Source: Faecousia sp.
Lineage (GTDB): Bacteria > Bacillota > Clostridia > Oscillospirales > Oscillospiraceae
Assembly (NCBI GenBank): GCA_029257335.1
Contig: JARIBV010000068.1
Coordinates: 55,998-119,997, forward strand
Direction of reading: 5' to 3'
DNA length: 64,000 bases
The notes beneath the pieces were generated by a model. It was given only the letters and a program-made list of their open reading frames with translations. It was not told where the DNA came from and did not search any database. The translations under genes were made by a program, and so were the position numbers. Position 1 is the stretch's first letter. Each line of letters starts with the position of its first letter. Positions 32,128 to 39,931 of this stretch are shown here, in pieces.

Positions 32128-32535
32128 TTACAGGTACTTCTTCATTCCCTCGGTTGCCAGAGCAACATCATCAGAAATGGTAATGGTGAAGTGCATGTCA
32201 TTGGCCTTGCCAAACTCGGCACACCAATCCAGGAACTCTTCACCTACGGTACGGTTCTCACCGATGAACTTGTACAGGCTTTCAATAAACACATGGGTGA
32301 TATCGAAGTTACCGGCATGCAAGCCACTGATGAAGCCCTTGAGCATAGTAATGTCATTAACACCATAGTCCTTGGCGTCGATGAGACGGACACGGTAATC
32401 AATGTCATAGGTCAGCTTCTGGCCGTGCTCAACACAGACCACGCTGCCGTTCTCGCTCTGAACCGCCTCGTTGATATTTTTGACCAACTGCTTGGTTTTG
32501 CCAGAGCCCTTCAGTCCCATAATTACTTTCACCAT
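32128..32535 (-). CDS. Small P-loop NTPase-like protein of unknown function
   Basis: 135 residues with a Walker A motif at the extreme N-terminus: VIMGLKGSGKTKQLVKNI (GLKGSGKT at 7-14). A candidate Walker B is FDITHVFIESLY (about 77-88). The remaining sequence has alternating strands and helices (VVCVEHGQKLTYDIDYRVRLID) and a C-terminal TITISDD. No helicase, kinase or GTPase fingerprint is complete, so the partner and role are unknown; I have the impression this compact form is conserved in clostridia. ATG 32535 has AAGGAGG nine bases upstream. Single-gene unit with a strong terminator. Confidence 0.8.
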   Translation of the reverse strand: MVKVIMGLKGSGKTKQLVKNINEAVQSENGSVVCVEHGQKLTYDIDYRVRLIDAKDYGVNDITMLKGFISGLHAGNFDITHVFIESLYKFIGENRTVGEEFLDWCAEFGKANDMHFTITISDDVALATEGMKKYL

Positions 32536-32637
32536 AGGTATCTCCTCCTTACAGCACCGGGATATCCCGGTTATGTTCTACTATTCTACCAGTTTCTTCG
32601 TGGAATTGCAACTGTTTTTCTTCTAAGTCGTCAAAAC

Positions 32638-33948
32638 TTATTTCTGCTCATAGCCGGGCTTGCCCAAAAGCTGGAACATATTGCGCTTATAAAACTCCAC
32701 GCCGGGCTGGTTGAAGGGATTGACTCCCAACAGATAGGCAGAAATTCCGCAGGACAGCTCAAAGAAATAGAAAATCTCGCCCAGCTTGGCATCGTTCAGT
32801 TCGCCCACATCCACGGTAATCACGGGTACGCCGCCATCCACATGGGCTGCCACAGTGCCCCGGAAGGCCTGCTCGTCCACAAAGTCCAGGGTCTTGCCCT
32901 CCAGATAATTCAGTCCGTCCAGGTTCTTGTAATCAGACCCCACCGTCACGGCGTTGGCATCAGGGGCAAAGCGCACCATAGTTTCAAACAGATTCCGCTT
33001 CCCCTGCTGAATCATCTGCCCCAAGGAGTGCAAATCGGCGGTAAACTCGGCAGTGACCGGGAACAGTCCCTTGCCGTCCTTGCCCTCAGACTCTCCAAAG
33101 AGCTGCTGCCACCAGCCACCCATCATCTTAAAAGCAGGCTCAAAGGAGGTAAACAGCTCAATCTCTTTTCCCTTCCGGTTCAGAAGGTTCCGAATGGCGG
33201 CATACAGCCAGACGGGGTTTTCAAAAGAACGCAGATTGTAGCTCTGCTTGGCCTCGGCAGCGCCGGCCATCACCGCCTCAATGTCGATCCCGGCCACAGC
33301 CATGGGCAGCAGTCCCACCGCCGTCAGCACGCTGAAGCGTCCGCCTACATTCTGGGGAATGGTGAAGGTCTCCCAGCCCTCTTCCTGAGCCATCTGGCGC
33401 AGAGCCCCCTTTTCCGGGTCGGTAATGGCGAAGATACGGGACTTGGACACCTCAGAGCCATATTTCCGCTCCAGCATCCAGCGCAGGGCACGGGTCGCGA
33501 TAGCAGGTTCCGTTGTGGTGCCGGACTTTGAGATAAATGCCACGGAAAAGTCCTTTCCCTCCAGCTGCTCTACCAGATCATTCCAGGCACGGGTAGACAG
33601 ATTGTTCCCCGCAAAGAAGATTCTGGGGTTACCCTTGGTTCCGCGCTTGAGATTGTAATTCGGCCCTTCCAGCAGTTCGATTGCAGCCCGGGGGCCCAGA
33701 TAGGAGCCGCCGATGCCCACCACAACAAATGCTTCGGAACTTTCACGAATGGTCTTGGCCGCATCCATAATGCGGCGCATTTCCTGGGTCGTCTCACGGG
33801 TGGGCAGATTCAGCCAGCCCAGAAAGTCGTTGCCCTCGCCGCTGCCCTCCATAACCGTGTTATGGGCGGCAGATACCTCTTTCTCCGCAGCCAGCAGATC
33901 GGGCAGAGCCAGCTGACCCCACACATTAGAAATATCGACTTTTATCAT
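32638..33948 (-). CDS. pgi: Glucose-6-phosphate isomerase
   Basis: Interconverts glucose-6-phosphate and fructose-6-phosphate in glycolysis. The 436-residue protein is of the compact Gram-positive type. Signatures: VVVGIGGSYLGPRAAIE (about 67-83), VAFISKSGTTTEPAIATR (about 128-145), PQNVGGRFSVLTAVGLLPMAV (about 190-212) and the C-terminal QPGVEFYKRNMFQLLGKPG. The start is the ATG at 33948 (MIKVDISNVWG) after AAAGGA; an ATG 14 codons upstream lacks a site. Divergent from the ROK glucokinase gene, which makes its substrate. Confidence 0.96.
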   Translation of the reverse strand: MIKVDISNVWGQLALPDLLAAEKEVSAAHNTVMEGSGEGNDFLGWLNLPTRETTQEMRRIMDAAKTIRESSEAFVVVGIGGSYLGPRAAIELLEGPNYNLKRGTKGNPRIFFAGNNLSTRAWNDLVEQLEGKDFSVAFISKSGTTTEPAIATRALRWMLERKYGSEVSKSRIFAITDPEKGALRQMAQEEGWETFTIPQNVGGRFSVLTAVGLLPMAVAGIDIEAVMAGAAEAKQSYNLRSFENPVWLYAAIRNLLNRKGKEIELFTSFEPAFKMMGGWWQQLFGESEGKDGKGLFPVTAEFTADLHSLGQMIQQGKRNLFETMVRFAPDANAVTVGSDYKNLDGLNYLEGKTLDFVDEQAFRGTVAAHVDGGVPVITVDVGELNDAKLGEIFYFFELSCGISAYLLGVNPFNQPGVEFYKRNMFQLLGKPGYEQK

Positions 33949-34102
33949 AACAAGTCCACGTCCTTTCAACCGTATACGATTCCAGAGCACACATACTCTT
34001 TTCTAGTATGCTACCGCAAAATCAACGGAAACGCAAGGGCTTTTTTCCCGGAAGCAAAAAAACTTTTCTGCTTCTTATTTTCTGTCAAAATTTTGCTGGT
34101 TC

Positions 34103-34131
34103 TGGACTTTTTTATGGCGGGGCGATATAAT
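34103..34131 (+). promoter_or_regulatory. Probable promoter of the ROK kinase operon
   Basis: TGGACT, 17-bp spacer, perfect TATAAT, 35 bp before the start. Confidence 0.6.
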
Positions 34132-34166
34132 AGGAAAAGCCATTCCCTTGTTTGGAGGTAAACAAC

Positions 34167-35117
34167 ATGATATATGGATTTGGAATCGACCTGGGCGGCA
34201 CCACTGTGAAGCTGGGTCTTTTCACTCAGGAGGGAGCCTTGGTTGAAAAATGGGAGATCCCCACAAATACAAGCCAGAATGGTTCCTCCATCCTGCCAGA
34301 CATCGCCCAAGCCGTTGAGGATTGCATGTCCCGGCACCAAATTCCAGCAGACCGGTGTCTCGGCATCGGCATCGGTGTTCCAGGCCCCGTAAGCAGCGAC
34401 GGCACAGTAAACCGCTGTGCAAATCTGGGCTGGGGTGTTTTTAACCTGCAGCACAGGCTGCAGGAGCTGACAGGACTTCCCGTAAAAGCCGGAAATGACG
34501 CCAATGTGGCCGCTTTGGGAGAATGCTGGCAAGGCGGCGGACGGGGATGCAAAAATATGGTCCTGGTCACTTTGGGAACCGGAATCGGCGGCGGCATTGT
34601 GGCGGACGGCAAAATCCTTTTCGGGGCCCATGGCGCAGCCGGAGAAATCGGCCATCTGCCCATGGACAAAGCCGAAACCGAGCCCTGCGGCTGCGGAAAA
34701 TATGGCTGCGCCGAGCAATACGGCTCCGCCACCGGCATTGTCCGTCTGGCACGGCGGGCCATGAAGCAAAGCCAACTGTCTTCCCGCCTGCGCTCTGTGG
34801 AGCATATGACGGCCAAGGACATTTTTGATCTGGCAAAGGAACAGGACCCTCTGGCCTTGGAGGTCCGGAGCCGCTACTTTGATTTTTTGGGGCAGTTCCT
34901 GGCCTGTGTATGCTGCGTGGTAGATCCCGAAGTGGTGGTCATAGGCGGCGGCGTGTCCAAAGCCGGTCCGGTACTGTCTCAGGGAATCCAAGAGGCATTT
35001 GTACCCTATATGTTCCACACCGGACGGAACATCCGCTTTGTTCTGGCCGAACTTGGAAACGATGCAGGTATTTATGGCAGCTTTAAGCTGGCCTTGGATC
35101 ATTGGGAGGAAAAATAA
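34167..35117 (+). CDS. glk: ROK-family glucokinase
   Basis: Phosphorylates glucose with ATP, feeding the divergently encoded Pgi. The 316-residue protein has the N-terminal phosphate loop FGIDLGGTTVKLG (about 5-17), the glycine-rich GTGIGGGIV (about 138-146), the sugar-binding GEIGHLPMD (about 162-170) and the ROK zinc motif PCGCGKYGCAEQYGSATG (about 177-194). The start is the ATG at 34167 with TTTGGAGG upstream. Other ROK kinases (for example N-acetylglucosamine or fructokinase) cannot be fully excluded. Its TAA overlaps the ATG of the next gene (TAATG). Confidence 0.88.
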   Translation: MIYGFGIDLGGTTVKLGLFTQEGALVEKWEIPTNTSQNGSSILPDIAQAVEDCMSRHQIPADRCLGIGIGVPGPVSSDGTVNRCANLGWGVFNLQHRLQELTGLPVKAGNDANVAALGECWQGGGRGCKNMVLVTLGTGIGGGIVADGKILFGAHGAAGEIGHLPMDKAETEPCGCGKYGCAEQYGSATGIVRLARRAMKQSQLSSRLRSVEHMTAKDIFDLAKEQDPLALEVRSRYFDFLGQFLACVCCVVDPEVVVIGGGVSKAGPVLSQGIQEAFVPYMFHTGRNIRFVLAELGNDAGIYGSFKLALDHWEEK

Positions 35118-35965
35118 TGGATGTTTTGGTATTAGGCGGCGGCCCTGCCGGTGTCAGCGCCGCAATTTATGCAGCTCGTGCAGGAAAAAGCGTCACCCTT
35201 CTGTACATGGATATGGGGGCGCTGGGTCGGGCAGAACGGATCGATAATTTTTACGGTTGTCCTGCCACCACCGGTCCTGCTCTCTTTGAAGCCGGGCTGC
35301 AGCAGGCACGGGATCTGGGGGTCACCGTAAAGAAGACCCAGGTGCTTTCCCTGGGCTTCGGAATGGAGGGGCTGCTGGCAGAAACCTCAGAGGGAGACCT
35401 GGAGGCCAAAGCCGTCGTTCTGGCCACAGGCACTCAAAGAAAGGCTCCGAAAATTCCGGGGCTGCAGGACTTTGACGGTGCAGGCGTCAGCTATTGTGCC
35501 ATCTGTGACGGCTTTTTCTGCCGCGGCAAAGAGGTTGCCGTACTGGGTGCTGGAGAGTATGCCCTCCATGAGGCGCAGGTTTTGGCTCCCCTTGCCTCCA
35601 AGGTCACCCTGCTTACCAACGGAGAGGACGCACCCCTGTGTGAATTTTCTGTGGACCGGCGTCCCATTGCCGCTTTAGAGGGAGCCAACGGCATTTTGCA
35701 GCAGGTTCGTTTTCAGGACGGAGAGGCGCTGCCTGTATCCCGGCTCTTCGTGGCCCTGGGCACCGCAGGAAGCGGCGACCTTGCCAAAAAGGCAGGAATT
35801 CTCACAAATGCCGACAAGATCCTGGTGGATGACAGCATGGCCACCAATATCCCCGGCCTCTTCGCCGCAGGTGACTGCACGGGAGGTCTGCTCCAGGTCT
35901 TTAAAGCTGTTTCCCAAGGCTCCCAGGCAGGTATGGCTGCGGTGAAATATCTCAACTCTCTGTAA
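35117..35965 (+). CDS. Thioredoxin reductase-like FAD/NAD(P) disulfide oxidoreductase
   Basis: A 282-residue protein of the TrxB family. FAD-binding GGGPAGVSAAIYAARAG is at about 7-23, the redox-active dithiol CAICDG (about 131-136) is followed by a further Cys, an NAD(P)-binding AVLGAGEYALHEA is near 146-158, and the C-terminal FAD motif is GLFAAGDCTGG (about 250-260). The NAD(P) GxGxxA-type site reads GAGEYA, so coenzyme preference may differ from classical TrxB. It is slightly shorter than typical (about 310). The start overlaps glk by one base, so it is translated from the same message. Confidence 0.85.
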   Translation: MDVLVLGGGPAGVSAAIYAARAGKSVTLLYMDMGALGRAERIDNFYGCPATTGPALFEAGLQQARDLGVTVKKTQVLSLGFGMEGLLAETSEGDLEAKAVVLATGTQRKAPKIPGLQDFDGAGVSYCAICDGFFCRGKEVAVLGAGEYALHEAQVLAPLASKVTLLTNGEDAPLCEFSVDRRPIAALEGANGILQQVRFQDGEALPVSRLFVALGTAGSGDLAKKAGILTNADKILVDDSMATNIPGLFAAGDCTGGLLQVFKAVSQGSQAGMAAVKYLNSL

Positions 35966-35981
35966 GGTCCCCCTATGACGC

Positions 35982-36018
35982 AAAGGCTCAGACAAGCAAG
36001 ATTGTCTGAGCCTTTTTC
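35982..36018 (+). terminator. Terminator of the glk operon
   Basis: AAGGCTCAGACAA pairs with TTGTCTGAGCCTT around a short loop and continues into TTTTT. Confidence 0.85.
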
Positions 36019-36029
36019 CGTCTCTCTGT

Positions 36030-38078
36030 TTAATTGAAGGTGCCTATGCCATCGTGAAACAGATGGCCGATACGGCTGCGCAGGGCCTGCGCCTCCGGGG
36101 TGTGCTCCGCTCCATGGAGATTCACCCATTCCGAAGCCGCAGCCTGCGCCTGCTTCAAAAGGTCCAGATCCATGGATAAACTGGCGGCCCGGAAGGTTGG
36201 CAAGCCATGCTGACGGTGACCAAAGAAATCACCCGGGCCACGAAGCTTCAGGTCCTCCTCCGCAATGCGGAAGCCGTCTGTGGTTTTACACAAGCTCTTG
36301 AGCCGAAGCAGCGTGTCAGGATTTCGGCTGTTTGACACCAGAATACACCAGCTTTTATCCTTGCCCCGGCCGACCCGGCCCCGAAGCTGATGAAGCTGAC
36401 TCAGACCAAAACGGTCCGCATCTTCCACCACCATCAAGGTGGCATTCGGAACATCCACCCCCACCTCGATCACTGTGGTTGCCACCAAAATCTTAGCTTC
36501 TCCTCTGGAAAAGGCGCCCATGACCGCTTCTTTTTCACTGCCTTTCATTCTGCCATGGATCAGCGCCACAGGCAAGTCAGGAAAAACCGTTCTTTGCAGC
36601 GTCTCCGCCCAGGTCTGGGCCGCCTTGCCGGTCTCCGTTTCCCCTTCCTCCACCGCAGGACAGACAATATAGCACTGATGCCCTGCCTGCACCTCTTTTC
36701 GGATAAAGCCGTTCAGCCTGGCCCGGTAGGATTCGTTGACCAGGAAGGTATCGATCACCTGTCTGCCAGGAGGCAGCTCGTCCAAAACAGAAACCTCTAA
36801 ATCACCGTAGAGAATCAGTGCCAGCGTTCTGGGAATGGGCGTGGCAGACATGACCAGCAAATGACTGCCGCTTCCTTTTTCAGACAGGGCTGCACGTTGG
36901 GCCACACCGAAGCGGTGCTGTTCGTCCGTAATTACCAGGCCAAGATTGGAAAACTCCGTGCTCTTGGAAAATAGTGCATGGGTTCCTACTGCCAGATGGG
37001 CTTCCCCGGAACTAAGCGCTTCCCGCGCCAGCCGCTTTTCCTTGGGCGTCATAGACCCTGTCAACAGTATGCACTGCACGCCCAAAGGGGTCAGGAGGCC
37101 GGTCAATGTCTTATAATGCTGCTCGGCTAAAATTTCTGTGGGTGCCATGAGCGCTGTTTGCCGGCCGTTCTTACAGGCCAGATAGGCCGCAGCCGCTGCC
37201 ACCATGGTTTTGCCGCTTCCCACATCCCCCTGTAAAAGCCGGTTCATGGGAAATCCCTTGGAAAAATCGTTGCTGATTTCCTCAATGGCCCGTTTCTGTG
37301 CCTTGGTCAAAGAAAAGGGCAGGGCCTCAAAAAACGGTGTCAGATCCCGCCGAAGATACGGATGCACCGTTACCAAGGTGCGCTGGGCTCTCATCAGACT
37401 GAGGGCTGCGGAAAATACGAAAAACTCCTCAAAAATCAGCCGCCGTCTGGCATGGTCCAGATCTTCCGGGCTTTGGGGCTGGTGGATGGCATAGTAGGCC
37501 CGATCCGCTCCAATAATGTGATATTGCTCTAAAATCTCCTGAGGCAAAATCTCCTGGGGAGGGCCGCAAAGGGCCAATGCCTGGGCGATGGCCTTGGAAA
37601 CGGCCTGATTGGTCAGCCCTGCGGTGAGGGGATAGATGGGAAGGATTCTTCTGGTCACGCCCGGATCGGAATCCACCGACTCAAAGACCGGATTGGTCAT
37701 GCCATAGCCCCCAAACTCTCCGGTCACTGCTCCGTAAAATATGTATTCCCTGCCCGGCACCAGCTGTTCCGTCCCGAAACGGCGGTTGAAAAATGTAATG
37801 TTCAGTCTGCCGGAGTGGTCAGCAACGGTCACCTTTGTGAGCTCCAGCCCCTTGCGGATTTTGTGGCTTCTTGGGCTTGTCATCACCATGGCACGAAAGC
37901 AGGCCGGCGTGTCCACCTCCAGCTGTGCAATGGTACTCAGTCTGGTGCGGTCCTCATAGGTGCGGGGATAGTGGCAGATGAGATCCTCCAGGGTGTGGAT
38001 CCCCAGTGAAGCAAACAGCTTTTCCTTCGCAGGGCCTATGCCCTTCATGGTCTGAATGGAATCTGTACGATGTGCCAT
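36030..38078 (-). CDS. recG: ATP-dependent DNA helicase RecG
   Basis: A 682-residue branch-migrating helicase that rescues stalled forks. The N-terminal wedge/OB domain spans about 1-250 (IKGIGPAKEKLFASLGI at about 10-26). Helicase motifs: I LLQGDVGSGKTMVAAAAA (about 283-300), Ia APTEILAEQH, II DEQHRFGV (in the RecG-typical form), III MSATPIPRTLA, V VATTVIEVGVDVPNA and VI QLHQLRGRVGRG. Length is in the family range (about 680-690). ATG 38078 follows AAGGAGGGCGGCT. Single-gene unit. Confidence 0.97.
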   Translation of the reverse strand: MAHRTDSIQTMKGIGPAKEKLFASLGIHTLEDLICHYPRTYEDRTRLSTIAQLEVDTPACFRAMVMTSPRSHKIRKGLELTKVTVADHSGRLNITFFNRRFGTEQLVPGREYIFYGAVTGEFGGYGMTNPVFESVDSDPGVTRRILPIYPLTAGLTNQAVSKAIAQALALCGPPQEILPQEILEQYHIIGADRAYYAIHQPQSPEDLDHARRRLIFEEFFVFSAALSLMRAQRTLVTVHPYLRRDLTPFFEALPFSLTKAQKRAIEEISNDFSKGFPMNRLLQGDVGSGKTMVAAAAAYLACKNGRQTALMAPTEILAEQHYKTLTGLLTPLGVQCILLTGSMTPKEKRLAREALSSGEAHLAVGTHALFSKSTEFSNLGLVITDEQHRFGVAQRAALSEKGSGSHLLVMSATPIPRTLALILYGDLEVSVLDELPPGRQVIDTFLVNESYRARLNGFIRKEVQAGHQCYIVCPAVEEGETETGKAAQTWAETLQRTVFPDLPVALIHGRMKGSEKEAVMGAFSRGEAKILVATTVIEVGVDVPNATLMVVEDADRFGLSQLHQLRGRVGRGKDKSWCILVSNSRNPDTLLRLKSLCKTTDGFRIAEEDLKLRGPGDFFGHRQHGLPTFRAASLSMDLDLLKQAQAAASEWVNLHGAEHTPEAQALRSRIGHLFHDGIGTFN

Positions 38079-38309
38079 AGCCGCCCTCCTTGCCTAGCCT
38101 GTGTTTCTTTTGATTATACCGCACAATCCTTTCCACTGCAATCAAAATTCTTTTGTCCATGCATCCTCAGCCGCCGCTGCGCATAAGATAGAGCAAAGAC
38201 CCGGTGGCCGGTATCTACCGCACTCTCCCTCTTTCGGTTGTCCCGAATTTTATAGAATTCTGTGTATAACGGTGGAATTTTCGGAAAAACTGGATCTGAG
38301 GTGAAGAAT

Positions 38310-38528
38310 ATGAAACACTGTTTGGCCAGTCTTTGTCTTTTGGGAATGATTCTGGGGGTCTCTCGTGGATATGTGGCCATCTGGAAAGAGGAGGATCCCC
38401 AGCCCTGGCTGGTAACAAAAATGCCTGTGGAGTTGCTGCCGCAGCAGGACCAGATTGCCCTGAAAAAAGGCATCCCGCTTCCGGACGATGCGGCCCTTAC
38501 CAGGGCGCTGGAAGATTACTGTTCATGA
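38310..38528 (+). CDS. Small exported protein resembling a BofC C-terminal domain
   Basis: A 72-residue protein that starts with a short hydrophobic segment (about 4-20: LASLCLLGMILGVSRGY), probably a signal anchor. The rest ends ELLPQQDQIALKKGIPLPD and ALTRALEDYCS. That pattern (L-P-x-x-D-x-x-x-L-x-x-G-I ... L-x-x-x-L-E-D-Y-x-S) resembles the C-terminal domain of BofC, a forespore checkpoint protein; this is a recognition from motif memory and the protein is much shorter than BofC. ATG 38310 follows GAGGTGAAGAAT. With spoIIE it would fit a spore-former. Confidence 0.5.
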   Translation: MKHCLASLCLLGMILGVSRGYVAIWKEEDPQPWLVTKMPVELLPQQDQIALKKGIPLPDDAALTRALEDYCS

Positions 38529-38543
38529 CAACTAAATTTCCTC

Positions 38544-38572
38544 TTGATTTTCTGCGCAAAACAGGTTAATAT
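38544..38572 (+). promoter_or_regulatory. Probable promoter of the DUF1292 gene
   Basis: TTGATT, 17-bp spacer, TAATAT. The predicted leader holds a small CCCCTGG/CCAGGGG hairpin before the GGAGGT ribosome site. Confidence 0.5.
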
Positions 38573-38620
38573 TATGGCATGAAAACCCCCTGGCCACCAG
38601 GGGCCTGGAGGTAGCATACT

Positions 38621-38914
38621 ATGGAAGAATACGGTTCCGATTTCATCACCATCACCGATGAGGACGGTAAGGAATACGAGCTGGAGATCTTGCAGCAGCT
38701 GGAGTATCAGGGAAAAACCTATATGGCTGTTGTTCCCGCCGTATCATATGACGAGGCAGAGGAAGAGCTGGAGGTCAGCCTTCTGCGCTCTGATGAAGAG
38801 GACGGCGAGCCCATCCTCAGCGCCATTACCGACAACGAGGAACTGGAAGCCGTCTACGCCCTCATGATGGAGGCGCTCTACGCCGACGAAGATGAGGAGG
38901 AAGACGCTGAGTAA
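38621..38914 (+). CDS. DUF1292 family protein (YrzB-like)
   Basis: A 97-residue acidic protein of the DUF1292 family, short cytoplasmic Firmicutes proteins of unknown role. Characteristic are the beta-strands FITITDEDGKEYELEIL near the N-terminus, TYMAVVPAV, the middle EEELEVSLLRSDEEDGE, and a strongly acidic C-terminus (YADEDEEEDAE). In Bacillus the relative YrzB lies with yrrK and yrzL. Here it has its own promoter and is followed by the probable 6S RNA. ATG 38621 has GGAGGT eight bases upstream. Confidence 0.85.
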   Translation: MEEYGSDFITITDEDGKEYELEILQQLEYQGKTYMAVVPAVSYDEAEEELEVSLLRSDEEDGEPILSAITDNEELEAVYALMMEALYADEDEEEDAE

Positions 38915-38925
38915 TCATCAATCAT

Positions 38926-39130
38926 GGATCTCCCTGCTTGGTTCGTGACGTGCCCGTTTAGACCCACATTTTTTACTAGGGACGCAGGACTTCTTCTTCG
39001 GATTGCAGGCCTCCCGCCGGCGCTTTGACGATCGGTGGACGTTGGAAGCAGTTAAGATGTTAGAGCGGCGACCCACCTGCCGTTTTGTGCAGGTTATAAT
39101 CGGGTGCGCACGGCTAAAGTGGGGATTTTC
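38926..39130 (+). ncRNA. ssrS: Probable 6S RNA (ssrS)
   Basis: The region between the DUF1292 stop and the terminator at 39131 is conserved-looking, codes for nothing, and has 6S-type features. The ends can pair (ATCTCC near 38928 with GGGGAT near 39123). The two halves show blocks I associate with clostridial 6S RNA: TAGACCCACATTTTTTACTAGGGACGC on the left, and AGAGCGGCGACCCACCTGC, GCAGGTTATAATCG and ACGGCTAAAG on the right, with a large internal open region between. 6S RNA binds the sigma-70/sigma-A holoenzyme and mimics an open promoter. Length (about 205 nt) fits. The exact ends are estimated. Confidence 0.55.
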
Positions 39131-39171
39131 AGGACCTGGTGCAAGAAATTGCCCAGGTCCTTTCTCTATTT
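39131..39171 (+). terminator. Terminator after the probable 6S RNA
   Basis: AGGACCTGG (39131-39139) pairs with CCAGGTCCT (39153-39161), followed by TTCTCTATTT. Confidence 0.8.
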
Positions 39172-39189
39172 GCAGAAAGGAATCGATTT

Positions 39190-39666
39190 ATGACACAACA
39201 ATACACTCTGCTTCAGGAGCAGCTCAAAGCCCTTGTGGAAGGGGTCCCCCATCTCATCGCCAATCTTTCCAACGCCTCCGCCCTGATTATGGACAGTCTC
39301 CCAGACCTCAACTGGGCAGGGTTTTACCTGCTGGAGGAGGATACCTTGGTGCTGGGTCCCTTTCAGGGAAAGCCGGCGTGTATCACCATTGCCGTGGGCC
39401 GTGGCGTCTGCGGCACAGCCGTGAAAGAGGGCGTGACGCAGCTTGTGCCGGATGTGCATGCCTTCCCCGGCCACATTGCTTGTGACTGTGCTTCCCGCTC
39501 CGAAATTGTGATCCCCCTGCGCAAGGACGGAGCCGTGGTGGCGGTATTAGACATGGACAGTCCCACTGCGGGCCGGTTTACACAGGAGGATCAGGAGGGT
39601 CTGGAAGCCCTGGTGCCCATTTTGGAGGCTGTGTTTCAAAGCAGCAGCCCCTTTCCTCCCATATGA
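39190..39666 (+). CDS. msrC: Free methionine-(R)-sulfoxide reductase (GAF domain, MsrC type)
   Basis: Reduces free methionine-R-sulfoxide in the cytoplasm, repairing oxidised methionine. It is a 158-residue GAF-domain protein whose cysteines C64 (GKPAC), C74 (GRGVCG) and C98 (GHIACD) keep the 10- and 24-residue spacing of the known enzyme's three catalytic cysteines. GPFQGKPAC, DVHAFPGHIACD and SEIVIPL are diagnostic. The start is the ATG at 39190 with AAAGGA eight bases upstream; the ATG at 39139 lies in the preceding terminator. Confidence 0.92.
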   Translation: MTQQYTLLQEQLKALVEGVPHLIANLSNASALIMDSLPDLNWAGFYLLEEDTLVLGPFQGKPACITIAVGRGVCGTAVKEGVTQLVPDVHAFPGHIACDCASRSEIVIPLRKDGAVVAVLDMDSPTAGRFTQEDQEGLEALVPILEAVFQSSSPFPPI

Positions 39667-39677
39667 TTGATTTTCAG

Positions 39678-39720
39678 TCTGCCGAAGAACCAACCGGTTC
39701 TCGGCAGATTTTTATTTTTA
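39678..39720 (+). terminator. Terminator of msrC
   Basis: TCTGCCGA (39678-39685) pairs with TCGGCAGA (39701-39708), followed by TTTTTATTTTTA. Confidence 0.85.
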
Positions 39721-39852
39721 TGCAAATAAATTTCATGAATATACATTTTAATATACATAGCAGCTTGCATATCATGTTTGAAATTGTGAATAAACTAGAA
39801 TATATGCACATAATTTTCGGATTTTCCCGAATAATAATGTGTTATTATACAA

Positions 39853-39881
39853 TTGACAACGAATAATATACGGTATATAAT
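39853..39881 (+). promoter_or_regulatory. Consensus sigma-A promoter of the amino acid ABC operon
   Basis: Perfect TTGACA and TATAAT separated by exactly 17 bp, about 50 bp before the start codon, in an AT-rich region. Confidence 0.85.
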
Positions 39882-39931
39882 GCAACACATGATACAACCT
39901 CATTTACAGATGCTTTGAAGGAGAATGAAAA

